Positions 1-6,390 of a stretch of DNA of 10,527 nucleotides are shown piece after piece. The stretch is from Lentisphaeria bacterium UBA1829 (GTDB lineage Bacteria > Verrucomicrobiota > Lentisphaeria > Victivallales > UBA1829), in assembly GCA_002338895.1 (NCBI GenBank), contig DDJH01000127.1:6022-16548 (forward strand), given 5' to 3'. The position numbers and the translations under genes were made by a program. The notes below the pieces were generated by a model, which was not told where the DNA came from, did not search any database, and was given only the letters and a program-made list of their open reading frames with translations. Numbering within the stretch: the first letter of the stretch is position 1; each line of letters starts with the position of its first letter.

Positions 1-798
1 TGGTTCGACATGTGGGGCGGATATTACGAATCCGGAAGACTGGTGGAGGAGATCGGGACATTTCAGAAAATCCATGACCGTCTGGCGGATGTGCGACGCG
101 AACCGGAGGCGCAGATCGCCGTCATTGTCGATCCGGAGAGCGCACTCTATGTCGACGACGAGGCTCCGGAAACCATTGCGGAGGAGATGATGCCCCTTCT
201 GCTGCGCGCCTGCAACCGCTGCGGTGCACCGTACCGGGTGTTCTCCTTCCGGGATATTCCGCATATTGAGGAGCCGGATGCGTACCGTCTGGTGCTGCTG
301 CCCGGACTCTTCGAACTTTCGGAGGAGAAGGAGAAAATTCTCCGGAAGTGGATTTTGAAGGGGGATCGGACGGTGGTCTGGCTCTATGGAGCCGCGCTGT
401 TCGACGGACGGAGAAAAACTCCTTCCCGGATGCGGGAGCTGACCGGATTCCGGCAGGAAGAGTCCGGAGCCCCGGAACGGAAAATGGAAAACTGGACCAG
501 TGTCTTCCTGCCCGATTCCAGGAGTTTGACGCCGGAGAAACTGCGGTCCCTGGCGGAGAAGGCGGGGGTTCATTTCTATACGGATCTTCTCTGCCCGGTG
601 TGGGCGTCGCGCGATCTGCTGATGATTCATACGGCGGAGAGCGGACGGCAGACGATCCGTCTGCGCCGCCCCGCCGGAATCCGGATGCTGCTGGGGAGAG
701 ACGCTCGGAACGTCGAACCAACCCGGTTCGAGTATGAGTTCTCCGGACCCGAGACCATCCTTCTCGAACTGGAAGAAGCCCCGTCCTCCTGTCCTTGA
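1..798 (+). CDS. GH42-like β-galactosidase-type protein, C-terminal fragment (5' end outside window)
   Basis: The frame is open from base 1 (it begins W-F-D) and ends with TGA at 796-798. The first ATG, at base 10, falls inside a motif typical of the end of a glycosidase barrel (WFDMWGGYY), so it is not a real start; the gene begins upstream. After the barrel end comes an α/β Rossmann-like region resembling the β-galactosidase trimerisation (glutamine-amidotransferase-like) domain of GH42: AVIVDPESALYVDD (bases about 118-159), YRLVLLPGLFELS and TVVWLYGAALFDG. A final β-rich domain follows, with HFYTDLLCPVWASRDLLMIH and the tail ETILLELE. The expected role is hydrolysis of β-galactosides or related glycosides, but the catalytic glutamates lie in the missing N-terminal part, so substrate cannot be judged. 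The family call rests on remembered domain style; confidence is good for the fold and moderate for the activity. Confidence 0.72.
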   Translation, partial: WFDMWGGYYESGRLVEEIGTFQKIHDRLADVRREPEAQIAVIVDPESALYVDDEAPETIAEEMMPLLLRACNRCGAPYRVFSFRDIPHIEEPDAYRLVLLPGLFELSEEKEKILRKWILKGDRTVVWLYGAALFDGRRKTPSRMRELTGFRQEESGAPERKMENWTSVFLPDSRSLTPEKLRSLAEKAGVHFYTDLLCPVWASRDLLMIHTAESGRQTIRLRRPAGIRMLLGRDARNVEPTRFEYEFSGPETILLELEEAPSSCP

Positions 799-822
799 CT
801 TTTCCGCCGTTCGCGCTACAGT
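795..822 (+). promoter_or_regulatory. Candidate σ70 promoter for the small lipoprotein gene
   Basis: TTGACT (795-800) and TACAGT (817-822) are separated by 16 bases. The -35 matches TTGACA at 5 of 6 positions and the -10 matches TATAAT at 4 of 6. Transcription would start near base 829, giving a leader of about 30 bases with the ribosome binding site inside it. The -35 overlaps the TGA stop of the preceding gene (796-798), so the small gene can be transcribed apart from it. This is inferred from sequence only. Confidence 0.45.
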
Positions 823-858
823 ACCCGGTAGCCGGAAAGAAAAAGGAGGGCTGCCGCA

Positions 859-1329
859 ATGAAAAACAGTGTATGGAAGATCGGATTCCTGTTCACTCTG
901 CCGATGTTTGCCGGAGTGCTGTGCGCCTCCGGCTGCCAGTCCGCTTCCGTTGCGGAGGTCGACCGTGCCGCTCTTCCGCTGCATACGGCGCAGGAGTCCA
1001 CTTTCTTTGCTCGGATCGCCCCGAACGCGGATGGAAAAATTCAACAGAGATGTCTTGGCTCTGTCCGGATCTGCTGCTGGACCCGCTCCGGTTCGGCGGA
1101 ACGGGTCTGGATGCTCTGGAGCACAACGGAACAGGAAACATTCCGTTTCCGGCCCCGCGGATCGGTGTTCGCAATCCGGTCGGCCGGCGGCGGAAAGATC
1201 CGTCTGGAAGCGGAACGGACGGGGATGACTTCCGTCTCTCTTTCCCGCTCCCCGATTTATCTGATCGGCTCCGAAGAACTGGAGCTTGAGTTCCCCCCTC
1301 CGGAGAAGAAGAATACTTCTTCCTTCTGA
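859..1329 (+). CDS. Putative small lipoprotein with a glycosidase-tail-like β domain
   Basis: This 156-residue protein starts at an ATG 9 bases after a strong ribosome binding site (AAAAGGAGGG, 841-850). The N-terminus has a short positive segment (MKNSVWK), a hydrophobic stretch at about 8-22 and a lipobox-like A-S-G-C with Cys26, so it is probably secreted and lipid-anchored; the lipobox is imperfect because Ala rather than Leu sits at -3. Residues 65-146 look β-rich and resemble the C-terminal β-sandwich seen after glycosidase catalytic domains (VWMLWSTTEQETFRFRP, then SPIYLIGSEELELEF). There is no catalytic domain. Other reading frames across 795-1289 are also open, but they lack the ribosome site and signal sequence. 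I do not recognise a named family; the function is unknown. It may bind sugars or assist the neighbouring glycosidase, but that is inference. Confidence 0.62.
   Translation: MKNSVWKIGFLFTLPMFAGVLCASGCQSASVAEVDRAALPLHTAQESTFFARIAPNADGKIQQRCLGSVRICCWTRSGSAERVWMLWSTTEQETFRFRPRGSVFAIRSAGGGKIRLEAERTGMTSVSLSRSPIYLIGSEELELEFPPPEKKNTSSF
1305..1322. repeat. Short perfect inverted repeat between convergent genes
   Basis: GAAGAAG (1305-1311) and CTTCTTC (1316-1322) form a perfect 7-bp stem around the 4-base loop AATA. It lies at the very end of the lipoprotein gene, about 58 bases before the stop of the convergent GH36-like gene. No run of T follows on either strand, so a role as a two-way terminator is possible but weakly supported. 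Confidence 0.3.
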
Positions 1330-1380
1330 GACCGGAGAAGGGGGAGAAGGCGGAGGAGAGAACTTCTTCGGGTTCCTTCG

Positions 1381-3327
1381 TCAAACCTTCTGAAACAGCG
1401 CAAAGGAGGCCGGTTCCGGCAGAGATGCCACTGCTCCGTCAAAGGATCCGCTGCCTGCCAGAAGCCGCCAGCTGCCCGGGAACTTGAACTCCGCACGGGC
1501 GGGCGCCTGCCGTTCCCGGAAGAGCAGAAGGAACCCTGCGTCGGAATGGAAACCGGTGACGGTGTGTCCGTCCGGTTCCGCTCCGACCGGAGCGATGTCT
1601 CCGGAAAAGAGAGTCTCCCGGATGCGGCGGTGCAGCTCCATCATCGCGCGCAGCACGCCCCGGTCTTCGGGACGGGTGCGGGACGGCGCAAACCAGAGAA
1701 GCGGATTGGCAAACAGCGCAATCGCGATCCAGTACTGCCACGGATAGGCATCCGGAGAGCCGAAGGATTTGTCCCGGTAGAACTCCGGATTGATGTCGCC
1801 GTAATAGGGAATTTCGATCTGCAGCATTTCGATTCGCATCCAGTGTGCAAGTTTCCAGAGGGAGCGCAGAGTTTTTTCCGGGTGGTAGCCGAGTCCCCAC
1901 ATGTGGCAGACATAGCGGTTCTCCAGGAAGATCGTGCCGTATTCCAGCATGCGGAAATATCCGCTCCGCTGGCCCGCGGTCGCATCCAGATTGAAGGAGA
2001 TCCTGCCGTTCGAACGAAGACGGGCCTCCCGGAGAAGATGTTCCAGATTCTCTTCCGCTTCGCTGGAGCGGAGCTGCATGCCGTCGATCTTGAAGATGTT
2101 GAATCCGTTTTCCCGGTGCAGACGCAGGAGAATGTCAAGGAACTCCCGCCAGTCGCGATACTCGGCATTGGAGCTCGGCGCAACCCAGAGCGATGGTTCG
2201 ATTCCCGCTTCGCCGGCCGCGGCGGTCAGCGGAGCAAACGTCCCGTTCAGACGGTCCTTCGAAACATCCCAGAACGACGGCGTGATGTGACGGTTCTTCA
2301 CGATCATTTCCAGAAGACTGCCGCCCTCCTGCCAGGAATCGTCGATCTGGTAGTGCGTCGCCCCGCATTCGGCGGCGGCGCGGAACTCCTCCATCAGAAA
2401 GCTCTCGGAGACCAGTTTCGGAAACCGGCCGCATCCCCAGGGATTCACGGTGACGGTGTGCTGAGCAAAATCCAGCGGAAAACGGAGACGCAGATAATTC
2501 CGCAAAACCTTCTCCCGCTCTTCCATCCGGCAGATCCCGAGCACATTCCGGTTCGAGCGGAAGGTCTTTCCCGGACGGAGCTCCGACGGGTGGATCCCCC
2601 AGCAGAGAGAGTGGATCGTCGAGCCGTCAAGACGGAAATCATGCAGTTCCATGTCGCGCCGTTCCTGCGTGGGCGGCGCCTCCTGAAGATAGAAGACGCA
2701 CCGGCCGTCCGCCGATGCGGTAAAAAGAAGATTCCCGTCCGCATACTTCCCGGATACCGGATGGCGGAAGACCAGATCGTCATGCTCATCGGTCCTCCCG
2801 CGGAACTCCACCGATTCAACAGCCGAAAAGCCGGGCGCAAGACGGAGGCTGTCCACCCGGCTTTCCTTCCGCTCCTCCTCCCGGTTCCAGTCCGACTCCT
2901 GTGAGCGCGGATTCCAGAAAACGCGCGGCGTGACCGCCGAACGGATCGTGTTCCAGACCGCTATCACGGGAAGTCCCGGATACAGCGCGAAACACCGTGT
3001 CAGTTCCAGATCCTGCACCGGCTCGCGCATCCGGAGCGTCACTTCCAGATGCGGCGCATCAAATTCCGGGTTCTCCCGCGCTTCCGCGGAACACTCCGCA
3101 ATCTCCCACCGGATCCCCTCCTGTCCGCATCCGTTCAGACCCATGAAGGAGAGATCCTCCTCCGCCTTGTCCGCTGCCGCATACTCCGCTCCGGAAGCGT
3201 CCTGAAGGGAGATCGTTTTCGGCATGCCGGAAGAGAGATCCAGAGTCCGGCGGATCCGCGAGTTCCCGAGGATCAGGCGGTCGTCCGACCGATCGAAGAA
3301 ACAGTCCTGAAACGCTCCTTTCTTCAT
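1381..3327 (-). CDS. GH36-like (clan GH-D) α-galactosidase-type glycoside hydrolase
   Basis: This 648-residue enzyme probably removes α-linked galactose or a related sugar from oligosaccharides. Residues 1-260 form a β-rich N-terminal domain, followed by a (β/α)8 barrel from about 285 to 560 and a small C-terminal β domain to 648. Barrel motifs include HYQIDDSW (325-332), SLWVAP (379-384) and FKIDG (412-416); Asp415 is the likely nucleophile, matching the K-x-D motif of GH36. The usual acid/base motif (SC-x-GGxRxD) is not intact: the matching stretch is NLDATAGQRSGYF (446-458), followed by FLENRY (467-472). No signal peptide is seen, so it is probably cytoplasmic. The ATG overlaps the stop of the mutarotase-like gene (ATGA, 3324-3327) and no clear upstream ribosome site exists, which suggests translational coupling. 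The substrate is uncertain. Confidence 0.75.
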   Translation of the reverse strand: MKKGAFQDCFFDRSDDRLILGNSRIRRTLDLSSGMPKTISLQDASGAEYAAADKAEEDLSFMGLNGCGQEGIRWEIAECSAEARENPEFDAPHLEVTLRMREPVQDLELTRCFALYPGLPVIAVWNTIRSAVTPRVFWNPRSQESDWNREEERKESRVDSLRLAPGFSAVESVEFRGRTDEHDDLVFRHPVSGKYADGNLLFTASADGRCVFYLQEAPPTQERRDMELHDFRLDGSTIHSLCWGIHPSELRPGKTFRSNRNVLGICRMEEREKVLRNYLRLRFPLDFAQHTVTVNPWGCGRFPKLVSESFLMEEFRAAAECGATHYQIDDSWQEGGSLLEMIVKNRHITPSFWDVSKDRLNGTFAPLTAAAGEAGIEPSLWVAPSSNAEYRDWREFLDILLRLHRENGFNIFKIDGMQLRSSEAEENLEHLLREARLRSNGRISFNLDATAGQRSGYFRMLEYGTIFLENRYVCHMWGLGYHPEKTLRSLWKLAHWMRIEMLQIEIPYYGDINPEFYRDKSFGSPDAYPWQYWIAIALFANPLLWFAPSRTRPEDRGVLRAMMELHRRIRETLFSGDIAPVGAEPDGHTVTGFHSDAGFLLLFRERQAPARAEFKFPGSWRLLAGSGSFDGAVASLPEPASFALFQKV

Positions 3328-4484
3328 TTCGATCCGCCCATCACAAACGTGTGGTCCACTTTGACGGTGACCGTCTTTCCATGAATGTCGCGGAAGGTGA
3401 CCGACCGGTCGCCGAACTGTGCATCCGCCACTTTCCCGAAGTCCGCCGGAATTTCCGCAACACCCTGAATATGACGGATTTCCGTCGGCTTGTCCGGATG
3501 CAGCTCAATCGCGGTCGGGAATCCGAGATCGTTGAGCTTGTTGTGCTCCACCGAGTGTTTGAGTCCGTCTGCAAAGTACGAGCAGGTGTCCTCCACGCCG
3601 ATGCAGCGGGTCCGCCCGCTCCACGGAGCAAAAAAACGACCCGAATTGGAGATCCATACCGTCGTGGACGGCAGCTGCGCCGCATCCTTCAGCGCAAACC
3701 AGAGATACCCCTCCTCCGGATACACCGCGGTCACCCAGGCCGGATGTTCCGACGGTTTCTTGAACACCGAAAACAGATCGCAGAATCCATACGGCGACGG
3801 AAACTCGGAATAGTCAATGCTCTCCACATCCCGCACCAGCGCCGGCACCGCTTCGATGCTCCGGAACTCCGCTCCGCGGGCCAGAATCTGATACGCCTCC
3901 TTCTTCGGATCCGAAAACACGCCCGGACAGGTGGAACCGTATGCAAACTCCCCGACGGAAAGGTACATCTTCTTCCCTTCCTCCGGCATCTTGATGATCG
4001 GATGGTGCCCGAGCGGCATCGTCCCGTGCGACCCCGAAATCGTATGCCGGAAATAAAGAACGCTCTCTCCGCGGTTCACAATCACGCACTTCTCCAGTTC
4101 CGATTCCCGGATGTGGGAATGAAAACGGAACTTCACCGCAACGGCGTCCCCGGTCTCCTCCGCCGAAACAAACTCCCATTTCCCTCCGGAGCACTCGCCG
4201 TGGGAGGGGTGTTTTTCTCCGTTGACCGGATCGGCGTTTCCGCCGAACGGCATGCAGAAAATCTCTCCGCGCAGATTCTTGAGCGCGCCGGAAAGACCCG
4301 ATTTATCCTCATCCTGCCACGGCGTAAGATGATACGGCTCCACCGCCTTCCCGTCGGGCAGACGGAAAACAACCGGGGCGATCTGGCCGCCTTCCTCCGT
4401 GACAAAATATTCGATCCCCGGTGCGTTGACCAGCCAGCCGTCCGCATTGTGTGAAGAGCTTTTCCGAACAAAATCCGTCATCAT
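3324..4484 (-). CDS. Galactose-mutarotase-like (aldose 1-epimerase superfamily) protein
   Basis: This 386-residue protein is likely to fold as the large β-sandwich of galactose mutarotases and to interconvert or bind a hexose. Counting from the chosen ATG, motifs include GEIFCMPFGG (73-82), HPSHGE with a downstream Trp (92-103, the H-G-x(n)-W pattern of aldose epimerases), GHHP (159-162) and GVEDTCSYFADG (296-307). His95, His161 and Glu298 are the best candidates for the catalytic or sugar-contact positions. It is somewhat longer than common GalM proteins (about 340 residues). The start at 4484 has AGGAG at 4490-4494. A longer frame can be opened at a TTG at 4545-4547, but that codon lies inside a promoter -35 box. 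No signal peptide is visible. Its stop overlaps the start of the GH36-like gene by 4 bases, so the two are probably made together. Confidence 0.72.
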   Translation of the reverse strand: MMTDFVRKSSSHNADGWLVNAPGIEYFVTEEGGQIAPVVFRLPDGKAVEPYHLTPWQDEDKSGLSGALKNLRGEIFCMPFGGNADPVNGEKHPSHGECSGGKWEFVSAEETGDAVAVKFRFHSHIRESELEKCVIVNRGESVLYFRHTISGSHGTMPLGHHPIIKMPEEGKKMYLSVGEFAYGSTCPGVFSDPKKEAYQILARGAEFRSIEAVPALVRDVESIDYSEFPSPYGFCDLFSVFKKPSEHPAWVTAVYPEEGYLWFALKDAAQLPSTTVWISNSGRFFAPWSGRTRCIGVEDTCSYFADGLKHSVEHNKLNDLGFPTAIELHPDKPTEIRHIQGVAEIPADFGKVADAQFGDRSVTFRDIHGKTVTVKVDHTFVMGGSK

Positions 4485-4489
4485 TTCAT

Positions 4490-4494
4490 CTCCT
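4490..4494 (-). promoter_or_regulatory. Ribosome binding site that fixes the mutarotase-like start
   Basis: AGGAG on the minus strand lies 5 bases before the ATG at 4484 and 8 bases before the next in-frame ATG at 4481. Either Met may be used. It rules against the 21-residue longer N-terminus opened by the upstream TTG. Confidence 0.7.
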
Positions 4495-4518
4495 GTCTGA
4501 AGTTTCAACCATTTCAAT

Positions 4519-4547
4519 AGTTTAATCCGGACAGGAGAAATAGTCAA
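4519..4547 (-). promoter_or_regulatory. Candidate σ70 promoter for the mutarotase-like / GH36-like pair
   Basis: On the minus strand, TTGACT (4547-4542) and TAAACT (4524-4519) are separated by exactly 17 bases. The -35 matches consensus at 5 of 6 and the -10 at 4 of 6 positions. Transcription would begin near 4512, leaving a leader of roughly 28 bases that contains the AGGAG site. This makes the two downstream genes able to be transcribed without the fucosidase gene, even though read-through from it is also likely because no terminator is seen between. Confidence 0.55.
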
Positions 4548-4580
4548 ATCGGATTTCCGGGTTTTTCTGTTTTTCCGCGA

Positions 4581-6323
4581 TTATTTCCGGACCACCCGCA
4601 GTGCGGAAATGTTCAGTTCGCCCGCCGCTTTGGAGTCGATCCGGAGCGTGCGCAGAATCAGGGTCCCGCGCTCTCCGGCGCGGACGTTCAGAACGCCCAG
4701 ACGCGATTCATACTGCTTGCGGTGGAAGGTGGAGAAATCGCGGTCCTTCTCCAGAGTTGACGCGAGGCGCCGGGTGTTCCACTCCACTTCCATCAGCCGT
4801 CCGCCGTCCCATGGCTGCTGCGCCCAGCGGGTCTGGGTGATCAGCGAGATCTCGTACGAACCCGCTTCCGGAAATTCAACGTCCCATGCGACGGAGTCAA
4901 CGGTATTGTTCCAGTCGCAGATGGAGCCGTCCCGGTCGAGATGCGCGTGAGCGGCCACCTTGTGGGCCACTGCGGCTTCATCGATGATTTCCTGATCGGT
5001 TGTGACGTCATTTTTCCCTTCCCGGATCTCTCCTGCGCTCATCCCGAGAATCATGGCTCCGTTCTGCGGAATGAACTCTTTCCGGATCTGCGGAGGCTCC
5101 GCAAATTCCAGGGTGAGAAGCGGAAGAAACTCTCCCTGAAAATCCGGAAGCTGGAGCGTGATCGTTTCTCCGTTCTGCACAAAGGCCGCATTGCCCGCCG
5201 AGAGCAGATGTCCGCGGATTCCGTTCAGAGTCAGTTCCTTCAGCGCCTTCTTGAAAAACAGATTCAGCTGATTGCCCTTCTGCGTGCAGAAGGCAAAATC
5301 CAGTTCGAGCGGAAAGGGATTCGGCGAACTGGCGTAGATCGCGTGTTTCTTCTCCCGGATCCAGTTTGCAAGACCGGAGAGAATGTGATCGGTTTCCGGC
5401 GTGAAGTCGCCCTCGGGCGTCGGACCGATGTTCAGGAGGTAGTTGGCGTTCTTTTCGACCAGGGAGACCAGCTGGGTGATGATCTGTTCCGTGGATTTCC
5501 AGTTGTGATCGTCGTATTTGAATCCCCAGGTGTTGTTGAGGGTGCCGGGGGACTCCACGGGGTACTCCAGGCGGTTGCAGAGAAGCTGATTGTCGCCAAG
5601 ACCGACAAAGTCGTGACAGTTGTTCCCGATCCGGCTGTTGATCATGCAGTTCGGCTGGAGTTTCTTCACAAGGGCCCGGAGCTCCTGGCTGAATTCAGGT
5701 TTGATGTCCATCGGACAGTCGCACCAGAGTTCGCAGATCTCTCCGTAATTGGTCAGAAGTTCGGTGACCTGCGGAATCACTTTTCCATGGAAGTAGCGGG
5801 CGAAGTTTTTTTCCGCGCGGTTCGGAAAATCCCAGTCGTTTCCCCAGTGCATGTTGTTGCAGTTGTAGCCGCGCGAGGGATCGGGATCGCCGCCGTCCTT
5901 CTCATGCCAGTCGAGGTGATGCGAGTAGTAGACGCCGAGTTTGACGCCGTATTTTTCACACGCGTGCTGGAGCTCCCGGAGCGGATCGCGTCCGAACGGG
6001 GTCATCTTCACGATATTGTAGTCGGAGACTTTCGTGTCGTACATGCAGAACCCGTCGTGATGTTTCGTCGTGAAGACAATATAGCGGATTCCCGCTTCCG
6101 CCGCCTTCCGGATCCACTCGTCCGCATTGAATTTGACCGGATTGAATTTCGCTGCGAATTTCGCGTATTCCTCATTCGGCATCCGGAAATAGGACTGGAA
6201 CCATTCGCCGATCGGTTCCATGACCTTCCCGTTGTGGCGCCCTCCGGGGAGCGCATAGAGGCCCCAGTGAATGAACATGCCGAATTTCCGGTCGCAAAAA
6301 GCCTGAATCGCGTTTGTCGTCAT
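4581..6323 (-). CDS. α-L-fucosidase, GH29
   Basis: This 580-residue enzyme hydrolyses terminal α-L-fucose from oligosaccharides by a retaining mechanism. The N-terminal barrel (about 10-325) shows the family motifs KFGMFIHWGLYALPGG (13-28), TTKHHDGFCMYDTKVSDYN (85-103), ELWCDCPMD (198-206) with Asp202 as the likely nucleophile, and LLNIGPTPEG (296-305). Glu257 in VESPGTLNNTWGF is the best acid/base candidate and resembles the GH29-B arrangement. A β-rich segment (about 330-410) is followed by a C-terminal carbohydrate-binding-like domain (about 450-580; SVAWDVEFPEAGSYEISLIT-type strands). No signal peptide is seen, so it probably works on imported sugars in the cytoplasm. An AGGA-type site (6333-6336) precedes the ATG by 9 bases. 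It is first in the leftward locus and divergent from the AraC gene. Confidence 0.9.
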   Translation of the reverse strand: MTTNAIQAFCDRKFGMFIHWGLYALPGGRHNGKVMEPIGEWFQSYFRMPNEEYAKFAAKFNPVKFNADEWIRKAAEAGIRYIVFTTKHHDGFCMYDTKVSDYNIVKMTPFGRDPLRELQHACEKYGVKLGVYYSHHLDWHEKDGGDPDPSRGYNCNNMHWGNDWDFPNRAEKNFARYFHGKVIPQVTELLTNYGEICELWCDCPMDIKPEFSQELRALVKKLQPNCMINSRIGNNCHDFVGLGDNQLLCNRLEYPVESPGTLNNTWGFKYDDHNWKSTEQIITQLVSLVEKNANYLLNIGPTPEGDFTPETDHILSGLANWIREKKHAIYASSPNPFPLELDFAFCTQKGNQLNLFFKKALKELTLNGIRGHLLSAGNAAFVQNGETITLQLPDFQGEFLPLLTLEFAEPPQIRKEFIPQNGAMILGMSAGEIREGKNDVTTDQEIIDEAAVAHKVAAHAHLDRDGSICDWNNTVDSVAWDVEFPEAGSYEISLITQTRWAQQPWDGGRLMEVEWNTRRLASTLEKDRDFSTFHRKQYESRLGVLNVRAGERGTLILRTLRIDSKAAGELNISALRVVRK

Positions 6324-6335
6324 GAAAAGATTTCC

Positions 6336-6363
6336 TTGTAAAAGTTTGAATTTCTGCTATAAT
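6336..6363 (+). promoter_or_regulatory. Candidate distal promoter for the AraC-family gene
   Basis: TTGTAA (6336-6341) and a perfect TATAAT (6358-6363) are separated by 16 bases on the plus strand. It would give the regulator gene a leader of about 88 bases. The -10 lies in a perfect 10-bp palindrome (TATAATTATA, 6358-6367) shared with the opposite-strand promoter, so the two cannot be occupied at once. Confidence 0.4.
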
Positions 6364-6390
6364 TATATCATGCTTTTCGGAAAAAGTAAA
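6362..6390 (-). promoter_or_regulatory. Candidate σ70 promoter for the α-L-fucosidase gene
   Basis: On the minus strand, TTTACT (6390-6385) and a perfect TATAAT (6367-6362) are separated by 17 bases. Transcription would start near 6355 with a leader of about 32 bases holding the ribosome site. The weak -35 is consistent with a promoter that needs an activator such as the neighbouring AraC protein. Confidence 0.55.

Noticed and set aside
795..1289. An alternative 164-residue frame over the small lipoprotein gene
   Set aside because: It starts inside the previous stop region without a ribosome site, and lacks the signal peptide found in the 859 frame.
1546..2904. A 452-residue open frame on the plus strand
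   Set aside because: It is antisense to the GH36-like gene, which has clear catalytic motifs; the frame is basic, low in recognisable domains and lacks a ribosome site. Long antisense frames are common in GC-rich codon usage.
3351..4454. A 367-residue plus-strand frame
   Set aside because: It mirrors the mutarotase-like gene and is extremely rich in Arg and Pro, as expected of a shadow frame.
4941..6341. A 466-residue plus-strand frame
   Set aside because: It lies opposite the GH29 gene, whose motifs are unambiguous; no domain or start signal supports it.
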